From Epithemia pelagica (lineage: Eukaryota; Bacillariophyta; Bacillariophyceae; Surirellales; Surirellaceae), in NCBI GenBank assembly GCA_946965045.2, contig OX337228.1, forward strand, positions 4,092,001 to 4,156,000: a stretch of DNA of 64,000 nt, read 5' to 3'. Shown here one piece after another: positions 57,124 to 64,000 of the stretch (position 1 is the first letter of the stretch; each line of letters opens with the position of its first letter). Position numbers and translations under genes: made by a program. The notes under the pieces are model-generated. The model ran no database searches. It was not told the DNA's origin and saw only the letters and a program-made list of their open reading frames with translations.

Positions 57124-60100
57124 TTAGTTCGAATGTAAGTCACTCAATGTTGCAGTTCGTGGTACCCCAAGCATAGCACACTTTCGTCTCACGGAGCTGA
57201 GCTGAGATGGAACTTTCTCTTGCATCGCTTCTCGAAGGAATGGGAAACGGGATTGCATCTGTGACACCTTTCCCGTTGCCCCCCAATCATGATAAAGCCA
57301 TATTGAATTCCTCAAATAATCTTCACATAGTTCTTTGTCTGGATTCTTTATGTCTTCGTTCATGAGCATCAGTCCGCATCGTTCGTTCATGAGAGCGGTG
57401 AGGTTAAAAAGACCGGCATTGCCACAGATCTGGATGGCATCGTCAAACGCCTCAACCGAAGGCTTGTCCAGAGCTTTCATACAGGCGTAAACAGGTTGAG
57501 CATTGGGCGATCCAAACCGTGAAAGCTTCTCGAAAAATTGTAACGACGTTTTGGCCCACTTGGCGTGTTTCTGCGAGTTCAACATCAACGCGGCGAAACC
57601 GACGTAGGACATGCGAATGTGTTGCCGTTCAACTGGCAAATCGTATACCGGATACTCATCCAGACGATCCAGCATGGAATCCATTACAGACTCATTGTCA
57701 AAGATCACGGCAAGTTTTAGTCGGATGATACTTATGTCCCGGAAAGTCATTCGTGCAGTGTTTCCTTCGAGCTCATCCATTACTTGAGCTTCATTGAAAG
57801 CCGCGCCATCAAGTTCTGTCGGAATCGGGGATGCCTTCATACCGCCTTGAAGGTTGTAGAGACATTGTCGAAGCAAACAGAAAACCACACGAAATGATTT
57901 GATCCCTAAAGTGACTGCCATCTCTTCCAGAAGCAACAACTTCGGTTCAAGAAGAGAATTCAGCGGTAGAGAAGCATTTAGAAACGCGTACATACCAAGC
58001 ATCCCTGCTCCCAATCCCATACCATTTTCTCCTTTGGCAAGTAAAAGCTTGTTAAGCTCCAAGAACGTCTCGATGGCTTCTCGGAACGGCAATCGAAGAC
58101 AACTCAAAGAACCATACAGGGTGAACTTCCCCTTTATGTATTCGAGCCCTGTTTCCTCCGGATAACGATTCATGAGAGCAATAGCCGCATTCGCATATGA
58201 AAATGCCGCCTCGTACTTTTCGTCCTTGCGCAAAGGGCCTCCAAGGAAAACCAATACTCCGGGAAAGTCCTTCGTGATCGCCTTCTTAGCTAAACCTTCA
58301 CGCAGCATTCGGAACCCAAACATTGCAGCAAGATTTACTTGTTTCTCGAAATTAGCCAACCTCATCAGGAGCTGGACAAGCCTCATCTTTGCAACGAGAA
58401 CGTCATCTTTAGCAACCGGAAATTTGGCTAAACACAGCAGCGACCTGCCGCGAAGAGCGATTTTTAAACGGAACTTTTCACGTTTCAAATGGCCGTCTGT
58501 TGGAGTGACAGAAGGTATATCGAGACCATATAGTTTCAAAATCTCGGTGGCCTTGCTTATAGCATCCGAAAATTCACTGCTTTTACTGGTCGCATCAACA
58601 CATACAAAATGAGCACGTGTTTTCTCTGACAAGGTGTGCGCCTTTTTGCATATTTCGTCAGACAATGAAAGGGCTTTCTCATGACAACCAATTGAGTTCT
58701 CCGTTTCCATCAAAGTTGATTTCAAGTCTAAGGCCAATTGATAATGATCTTCCCAGCATGAGGAATCCAGGCGGTCTGACCCAGCACGGAGAAAGACAGC
58801 TGCTTCATTGAATGCTCCTTTCGAATTCGCGATCTTTCCAACAGTCAAGTTGAGCGCGGCCATGTCGATTGCGTTCGTCATGGTGCTGGGAACAGAGTTC
58901 ATGTGGCGTGCAGCCGAAAAGAGCATCCAATCGTTTTTCTCTGGTGTACCCTTCTGTAAAAGTACTTTTGATATTCGAATCAGCAACCGATCTCTCTCTG
59001 CGCCTGACGGGACAGACGCACACGCTGCTTCACGGATTCGGTCATGCGCAAATAGGTAGGTTCGTTTGCCACCGCGCTTACCCCTTGGTCCCACAGGGTT
59101 CGATTTAAGAATCAACCCTTCTATGAAAGCTTGATTCAACATCTTGTCTAGCCTCATGGTAGTCATTTGCATCGATTTTGATGAGAGTAAATCTGCCAAA
59201 AGATCCAGTTCGATGGTATTCTTTGTGTAGGCAGCAACAGCGAGAGCTCGTTGGAGGGAGTTTGGCAACGTACGTAACTTCGACTGCACCATCTCAATGA
59301 CATCGTCAGAAAGGCATTTTTCCAGCTCTACCCGAGACACATCTCCGAATTGCCATTGAAACATAACCATATCATAGTACAATGCATTCTTCCGAACAAG
59401 CTCCTCGAAAGCTTGCTTCACGAAAAAAATATTGCCCAGTGTTTTCGTGTAGACAGCTTCAGCAACTGGGTCGACTTCCTTGGGAGATCTGTCTATACAG
59501 TCAGCAATGAACTCGGCGATGCTGTCTGGGGAAAGGTTGAAGATTTCCATTCGTGTTGTCAATTCTGTACCCCGAGCCTCTTCTATGTGCTTCATAGTCT
59601 TGGACAACTCATGATCATCATCAATCTCGTTTGCCCTATACATTCCAATGAATATAACGCATTTGAGCGTTTTATCAGATAGTACCCCCTTCAAAAGGTC
59701 CAAAGAAGCGGCATCAGCCCACTGCAGGTCATCAATGCAAATCGAAATCGGCCGACTTTTGTCAGCCAGAGCCTTGACAAATCCTTTCAGAGCAAACTTG
59801 ATGGCAGAGATGTCATGAATGAAACTTCCGCGAACTTCTGCGTTCTGGTTACTTTTGGCAGACTCTGGTGCATCTCTCTGGAGTAAACCATCCAAAGAAG
59901 GAACGAGGGTTTGCTTCAAAATGATTGCATCATCACTTCCTGCCGATATCCTGACTTTGGCTAGCCTTCTCTGGAGCGATTGTATCTCTTTCGTGCTAGC
60001 ATCTTGTGTTAACTGTAACACGTATTGATTCAACGCATGCGAGATGGCCGAGAATGGCTCGCCTGCTTTGATTTGCCCATACTTTCCGGACAAGAATCCA

Positions 60101-60402
60101 ACGTTGCCTTTGCCATTTCCCCGTAGTTCTGTTTGAAAGCGGTCAATGAGAGTAGACTTTCCGGTCCCAGAGTATCCCCCTAAGAATATTATCCTGCTGG
60201 TGAAATCGTTTTCAAATGATTTGAAGATATCATGAAGCTGCAGAAGTTCCTTTTCTCGCCCGTACAACTTTTTGTCGGGAAACTTGATGCGACCCTTTTC
60301 CAAATCATCATCGGCGTCGCATCTCTCATCGTAATAGGCCTCATCTTCTTGTTCCGCTAAAGTTCCAAACTCAATCTGGTTGTAATCTTCCATTGATCCC
60401 AT
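57124..60402 (-). CDS. STAND-type NTPase copy 3, intact
   Basis: 1092 aa in one exon from ATG 60402. Residues 9-42 form the conserved acidic motif (IEFGTLAEQ, DADDDLEKGRIKFP). LYGREKEL opens an AAA_16/STAND NTPase with Walker A GGYSGTGKST at 75-84 and Walker B ICIDDLQWAD at 221-230, then TKTLGNIFFVKQAFEELVRK, and a winged-helix-like stretch with FAHDRIREAAC. The rest is alpha-helical and TPR-like (SKGAFNEAAVFLRAG, EAAFSYANAAIAL), ending in QLSSVRRKCAMLGVPRTAT. This layout recalls ATPase modules fused to sensor kinases or adenylyl cyclases in bacteria, but no output domain is present. STAND NTPases often act as ligand-triggered switches; the role here is unknown. It is inverted relative to copies 1 and 2 and may be the only functional one. 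Confidence 0.8.
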   Translation of the reverse strand: MGSMEDYNQIEFGTLAEQEDEAYYDERCDADDDLEKGRIKFPDKKLYGREKELLQLHDIFKSFENDFTSRIIFLGGYSGTGKSTLIDRFQTELRGNGKGNVGFLSGKYGQIKAGEPFSAISHALNQYVLQLTQDASTKEIQSLQRRLAKVRISAGSDDAIILKQTLVPSLDGLLQRDAPESAKSNQNAEVRGSFIHDISAIKFALKGFVKALADKSRPISICIDDLQWADAASLDLLKGVLSDKTLKCVIFIGMYRANEIDDDHELSKTMKHIEEARGTELTTRMEIFNLSPDSIAEFIADCIDRSPKEVDPVAEAVYTKTLGNIFFVKQAFEELVRKNALYYDMVMFQWQFGDVSRVELEKCLSDDVIEMVQSKLRTLPNSLQRALAVAAYTKNTIELDLLADLLSSKSMQMTTMRLDKMLNQAFIEGLILKSNPVGPRGKRGGKRTYLFAHDRIREAACASVPSGAERDRLLIRISKVLLQKGTPEKNDWMLFSAARHMNSVPSTMTNAIDMAALNLTVGKIANSKGAFNEAAVFLRAGSDRLDSSCWEDHYQLALDLKSTLMETENSIGCHEKALSLSDEICKKAHTLSEKTRAHFVCVDATSKSSEFSDAISKATEILKLYGLDIPSVTPTDGHLKREKFRLKIALRGRSLLCLAKFPVAKDDVLVAKMRLVQLLMRLANFEKQVNLAAMFGFRMLREGLAKKAITKDFPGVLVFLGGPLRKDEKYEAAFSYANAAIALMNRYPEETGLEYIKGKFTLYGSLSCLRLPFREAIETFLELNKLLLAKGENGMGLGAGMLGMYAFLNASLPLNSLLEPKLLLLEEMAVTLGIKSFRVVFCLLRQCLYNLQGGMKASPIPTELDGAAFNEAQVMDELEGNTARMTFRDISIIRLKLAVIFDNESVMDSMLDRLDEYPVYDLPVERQHIRMSYVGFAALMLNSQKHAKWAKTSLQFFEKLSRFGSPNAQPVYACMKALDKPSVEAFDDAIQICGNAGLFNLTALMNERCGLMLMNEDIKNPDKELCEDYLRNSIWLYHDWGATGKVSQMQSRFPFLREAMQEKVPSQLSSVRRKCAMLGVPRTATLSDLHSN

Positions 60403-60636
60403 GTTGACGGCCTGATTGGTTTCATTGAGGGAACGTGGAATGCGGATGTGCTTTTATTTCTCCCCTCCGTCTCGTTTCAGAATCCGGTGATGCTTGAGAT
60501 TGACCCATTTAGATAGAGGTGTGAAGCGAGATGCTATAACCACGTCACCCATCATCTATGCTAGTGAGCAGTCTTCCAGTTTTGGTTGGACCTTGGAGGA
60601 CCGACCCACCCAACACCCAACACATTCACATTCACT

Positions 60637-61576
60637 CAAGGATGTAAGTAGGTCACGTCACGGACCCCCTTACTGACTTGACGTGACCAGATTTTGACCA
60701 AAGGGTGACTTCTTTTAATCCAATTAGTCAAATGGGTGACGCATTAGGTACTCCGCAATAACACACATTTACTAAGCTACGGATGCTTACATCTAATGAA
60801 GAGTGATCTCTAGATCTGATGTTGACTCTCCATCTCCTAATGGTACTTGAACGCTCCCATAATAGTCGGGAGACTCGGGAGTGGTCTAGGTTGTTTGTTG
60901 TTGTGGCACTGTTATTCCTTGGCGTTGCTTCCCGTGTCAATGTGCGTCCATTGCCATTGTTCTTCATGAAGTGAGCACATGCCTGGCATTTACTCAGGTG
61001 TTTCTTGCAATTGTCAGGACGTTTTCGGTGCTGCTTGGGTTGTTTGGGTGCATACCAAAGTTGATGAGTCTTGTGTTTGTCCATTATTTGCTGGAAGTCT
61101 CTCTCGCAGTGAAGACAAATGACATACATGTTACCAGTTCGTCGTCCAATCTCTTTGAAGTGCCTGTAGAGGTCACGGTTTGCTGCATACGATGAGCGTT
61201 GCCCTTGATTTTTCTTCGTTCTATCTGGTGCTTGTTCTCCATGCGCTGTTGTTTCTGCTGCTGCATCCTCTTCTTCTTCGTTATCACATTCATTAGAAGA
61301 GTCACCTTCACCTTCAGGGTCGTACTCCTCGTCTTCATCCCCGGATGACACAGGTGGTTGTGGTTCATCGTCTACCTCCATGCTTCTTGTTTTTTTCTCA
61401 TTTTTGTACGTTTCTCGTCGCATGGAATTGCACCAACGAAGCCCGGGGAAGAAAAAAGAATTTTTTTAAATTGGTCACCAAATTGGTCACGGCCCAATAG
61501 GCTGACGTGACTTGTGACGCTTTCGGTCAATTCGTCAGACGTAAAAAAAACTGACTTGTCAGCACTTACATCCTTG
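60637..61576. mobile_element. DNA transposon of 940 bp with 13-bp inverted ends
   Basis: The ends are inverted copies of CAAGGATGTAAGT (60637-60649 and 61564-61576), flanked by the 6-bp direct repeat TTCACT (60631-60636 and 61577-61582). Subterminal regions are dense in GTCAC/GTGAC words in both orientations (60650-60715 and 61480-61545), like transposase binding sites. Inside is one minus-strand ORF with a BED-like zinc finger. hAT elements usually make 8-bp duplications, so a 6-bp one makes family assignment uncertain. No catalytic domain is seen, so the element is non-autonomous. Confidence 0.75.
60728..61423 (-). CDS. BED-type zinc-finger ORF inside the DNA transposon
   Basis: 231 aa from ATG 61423. 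An acidic N-terminus (GDEDEEYDPEGEG, DNEEEEDAAAE) is followed by a BED-like finger at about residues 88-150: hydrophobic/aromatic lead (YRHFKEIG), YVICLHC, and a distal HLSKC after a basic loop, giving C-x2-C...H-x3-C. BED fingers are the DNA-binding part of hAT transposases. The rest has no RNase H-like catalytic core and no hAT dimerisation domain, so this is a truncated transposase or a stand-alone DNA-binding protein. Confidence 0.6.
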   Translation of the reverse strand: MRRETYKNEKKTRSMEVDDEPQPPVSSGDEDEEYDPEGEGDSSNECDNEEEEDAAAETTAHGEQAPDRTKKNQGQRSSYAANRDLYRHFKEIGRRTGNMYVICLHCERDFQQIMDKHKTHQLWYAPKQPKQHRKRPDNCKKHLSKCQACAHFMKNNGNGRTLTREATPRNNSATTTNNLDHSRVSRLLWERSSTIRRWRVNIRSRDHSSLDVSIRSLVNVCYCGVPNASPI

Positions 61577-61582
61577 TTCACT

Positions 61583-62210
61583 GGCATTCTTCTTGTACAT
61601 CACTATTCCCTATAGCTAAAATTGTATGATAATGCAAACTATCAGTATAAGCAATATTACTGTAGTCCTCCCCCAGCGCGAGCAAGGAGTACTCGTAGGA
61701 GTACGAGTATTGTAAGAAGGTCACTCGTACGAGTAGTACTCCTACTAGGAGTACGTACAATAGTATTAATCCTAGCTCTAGGTAAGGAATACGCGTAAAG
61801 AGGTCCAATCATCAATCATAGTTCCACGGATTCGTGACACAACTACCTAAGACCTAAAGTACTAAGATCTTAGGGGTAGGAGCCGCATCCGCAGGGGCTT
61901 CCGTGTAATGGCACCGTTGTAGATCCTTGAATTGATCCAGAGTCAGTTACCTTGGTAAGATGTAAGAGTAGTTTGTGGGTGGAGGAACTCTGAACCTGCT
62001 CCTAGAACTACAGATGTTGCCGAAAACCAGGGCTTGGTGATGCTCGGAGATGTCATCCTACCTAGTAGAGTTATCGACGACATCCGATTGCGATTTGGGG
62101 CATGCAGAAAAAATACCTCCACCACCAGGCGATGAAATGGATATTCGTCCTACGACTCAGCAATTGTTTCTGCTAATGTATCCAAAGAGTCTTCATTCCT
62201 TCCAAAAATA
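61583..62210. other. Intergenic region with palindromic ggagtac words
   Basis: About 630 bp. Between 61678 and 61790 words such as aaggagtactcgtaggagtac and its reverse (tagtactcctactaggagta) recur, giving potential hairpins. No ORF in the region resembles a protein. It lies downstream of the phosphatase gene's stop codon. Confidence 0.4.
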
Positions 62211-63080
62211 CTATTGACCCTTCCTATCACGTGAATTGACAAACTGCTCCTGCCAAGCCGCCAGATTCTCCTTCATTCGCTTGTTGAGCTTGCAAACAGG
62301 CCGCTGAGGCTTGATGCCTTGATCAAAGGCTTCTTGCCAGGTCCTGAATAGGCCGGCCTTCACAAGACACGCGCACATGACAGTGGTGGATCGACCTCTA
62401 CCATGGGCGCAATGGACAAGAACATCCCCGCCTTGGGAACTTGCGGTGAGTGCGAATGACGCGGCGTCTTCAAGTTGTTCAGGTGTAGCCGGAACCCCAT
62501 CCCAAGTAGGAATGGAGAGGTAAGAACGTGTATTGTTGATACAACTTTCAGGAAACTCGACAGTTAAGTCAATGACACCGGCCCAATTCTTTCCTAGTTC
62601 GTTGGAATTGCACCCTCCGACCCACCATCCTGGTTGTACCTCGGACGCCGGCGGGACCCTTTCACGAATAATTTTACCCTCTTTTTCAATCTTCTGCGTT
62701 CCTGTCATCAGGTGAATATTTGTATACAAAATCGTCGGAATATGAAATGGGAAGAATAGTACGTAACTCCATAGCGAAACCGTCCCATGCTTGGTATTCT
62801 TCCCCAGTATACCCATCCCTACTTCTAGTTTGAAAAGAACAGCGATGAGAGCATTCAGAACAGTGGAATATCCCAGCACAAGAGCTGGTACAGCACGCCA
62901 AAGGGCAATGCTGTCATCCCTCCCATCGCTTCCATCGAAGATCCGACGAGTACCATGGCCCAACAAATCGTAAAGAGTGATTTTTGCTCCTGCATCATTC
63001 TTCATGAAAAGAGAGTATCCCACGTATGAAATGCCTGACAACGCAACATATTTCAACCAGACTCCATGAACAGTTCCCAT
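62211..63080 (-). CDS. Membrane-linked dual-specificity phosphatase (PTP fold)
   Basis: 289 aa from ATG 63080. The N-terminal half has two hydrophobic stretches long enough to cross or enter a membrane (about 64-85 VPALVLGYSTVLNALIAVLF, and 102-121 SLWSYVLFFPFHIPTILYT). The C-terminal half is a Cys-based phosphatase: VGGCNSNELG, VIDLTVEFPES, a general-acid candidate D194 in PTWDGVPAT, and the P-loop HCAHGRGRS with C224 and R230. The P-loop and the membrane part recall lipid- or glycan-directed dual-specificity phosphatases as well as protein-directed ones; substrate not known. No intron. Divergent from the Aurora-type kinase at 63551. Confidence 0.8.
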   Translation of the reverse strand: MGTVHGVWLKYVALSGISYVGYSLFMKNDAGAKITLYDLLGHGTRRIFDGSDGRDDSIALWRAVPALVLGYSTVLNALIAVLFKLEVGMGILGKNTKHGTVSLWSYVLFFPFHIPTILYTNIHLMTGTQKIEKEGKIIRERVPPASEVQPGWWVGGCNSNELGKNWAGVIDLTVEFPESCINNTRSYLSIPTWDGVPATPEQLEDAASFALTASSQGGDVLVHCAHGRGRSTTVMCACLVKAGLFRTWQEAFDQGIKPQRPVCKLNKRMKENLAAWQEQFVNSRDRKGQ

Positions 63081-63550
63081 TGTATTTTTTCAATTGCAGG
63101 GACAGACAAACTAGTGTAAGTATCACTGCGATCTTCGATGATGCCGGATGGCGGATGGTGGTGTTGGGACGAACGTATTCCCACACTTTGACTCTAACCT
63201 CTGACCCCGATGAGAATCCCTCCACGTTACCATCTCGTCCCGCGTGTGCAGTCACGCATGCATAGCATATAAAACATAAGCCCCCAGAAGTCCTTTAAGA
63301 ATCCACGTACCAGACAAAATTTGATTAGCAGCAATTTGGCACGACTCGCGCTACTGGTATATGGAGGTGAAGAAGTAATATAAACGTCTGGCGAGCCGTT
63401 GTCAATCTTCGCTTATCCGGGTTAATTGGGAGAATCGCTCACACTTTGTAGAACGTTTCTGTCGACTTTCTTCTCATTAAAGCAAGACCATCAGGCTGCT
63501 GCTGGGATTTCTGGATTGCGGACGGTAGGTCGGTTTCGGTTTGTAGTACA
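63081..63550. promoter_or_regulatory. Putative bidirectional promoter region, phosphatase and Aurora kinase
   Basis: 470 bp between divergent start codons. A run of T (attttttcaa near 63084) precedes the phosphatase start on the plus strand. No defined motif recognised. Confidence 0.35.
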
Positions 63551-64000
63551 ATGACCATGGCGCTCGTTGACAAGGAGAATCTTGAAACAAACTCTCCAAC
63601 AAAGACAGGATGGAAGCGTGGATTGTTGACCCCCAAAGAAGCATTCGAGGCAGAAGTTGACAAAGCCGACGCTTGCGCTCACGGCAGTGACGAAGCCAAG
63701 GCAGAGAGGGGACAGCGATGGAGCTTGAAAGATTTTGAAATTGGGAAACCGCTCGGAAGAGGCAAGTTTGGTTCTGTCTACCTTGCTCGTGAGAAAAGAA
63801 GCAAGTATATTGTAGCAATCAAGGTGCTTCAAAAATCACAGCTGCTCAAAGCGGGTGTCGAACACCAGTTAAGACGAGAAATTGAAATACAGAGCCATCT
63901 GCGACACCGAAATATCCTCCGTATGTACGGCTACTTCTATGACGCCAAGCGAATCTACCTTATCCTGGAGTACTCTCCAGGTGGTGAACTGTACAAACGT
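63551..64000 (+). CDS. Aurora-type serine/threonine kinase, N-terminal 150 residues
   Basis: ATG 63551 opens a frame of exactly 150 codons to the window edge. A short N-terminus includes DKENLE, a KEN-type degradation motif (K8-N10). The kinase domain begins at about 57 ([20 protein letters not shown]): Gly loop GRGKFGSVY at 69-77, catalytic Lys K91 in VAIKVL, helix-C Glu E110 in [15 protein letters not shown], and hinge [14 protein letters not shown] at the end. [15 protein letters not shown] and [11 protein letters not shown] are diagnostic of Aurora A/B. The protein acts at spindle and chromosomes in mitosis. The C-lobe lies outside the window. Confidence 0.92.
   Translation, partial: MTMALVDKENLETNSPTKTGWKRGLLTPKEAFEAEVDKADACAHGSDEAKAERGQRWSLKDFEIGKPLGRGKFGSVYLAREKRSKYIVAIKVLQKSQLLKAGVEHQLRREIEIQSHLRHRNILRMYGYFYDAKRIYLILEYSPGGELYKR

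Noticed and set aside
61678-61790. Palindromic ggagtac region as a CRISPR-like or terminal-repeat array
   Set aside because: Spacing is irregular, there are no unique spacers, and the setting is a eukaryotic nuclear genome.

Overview
The window is eukaryotic nuclear DNA, most likely from a diatom (pennate diatom or close stramenopile). The signs are compact protein genes with few short GT-AG introns (59 to 128 nt where I can place them), two Ty1/copia-type retrotransposons of the kind abundant in diatoms, a family of long STAND-type NTPases, and ordinary nuclear housekeeping genes: a nucleoporin, an RFC subunit, a DEAH splicing helicase, a CBP/p300 acetyltransferase and an Aurora kinase. The organism is inferred from gene style and not from a marker gene.

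Layout. 1-226 holds the 5' end of an unrecognised minus-strand gene. 822-6530 (+) is a very long protein joining an AWS/SET/post-SET histone methyltransferase, a cyclin box and a CDK-like pseudokinase. 6798-9824 (-) is a NUP85-like nucleoporin. 10001-15935 (-) is a full-length Copia element with 218-bp LTRs, a CTATT target duplication, an extra ORF before gag and three breaks in pol. 16187-18594 (-) is a sugar-porter MFS protein, 19299-20474 (+) a prolyl-4-hydroxylase-like dioxygenase, 20843-21490 (-) a peroxiredoxin-like protein, 21907-24559 (+) a neutral ceramidase, 24598-26065 (-) a bacterial-type RNase HII and 26564-27514 (-) a RanBP2-type zinc-finger protein. 27673-33990 (-) is a second Copia element with identical 111-bp LTRs. 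34292-35575 (-) is an RFC5-like clamp-loader subunit, followed by two small unknown minus-strand ORFs. 38161-44460 (+) is a CBP/p300 acetyltransferase in four exons.

45184-60402 carries three paralogous STAND NTPase copies: copy 1 (+) is intact except for one in-frame TAG, copy 2 (+) has three lesions, and copy 3 (-) is open along its whole length. A PRP22/DHX8 splicing helicase (52819-56795, -) lies between copies 2 and 3. A 433-bp MITE lies before copy 2, and a 940-bp DNA transposon carrying a BED-finger ORF lies before copy 3. The right end holds a membrane-linked dual-specificity phosphatase (62211-63080, -) and the first 150 codons of an Aurora-type kinase (63551 to the edge, +).

Themes. 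The strongest candidate for something undescribed is the SET-cyclin-pseudoCDK polypeptide. It puts into one chain modules that normally meet only on the RNA polymerase II C-terminal domain. A second theme is that all four mobile elements sit 5' of a neighbouring gene. Both Copia elements lie just upstream of, and in the same orientation as, NUP85 and the zinc-finger gene. A third is birth-and-death evolution of the STAND family. Exon junctions were placed by eye from GT/AG signals, reading frame and family alignment from memory; no search was run.
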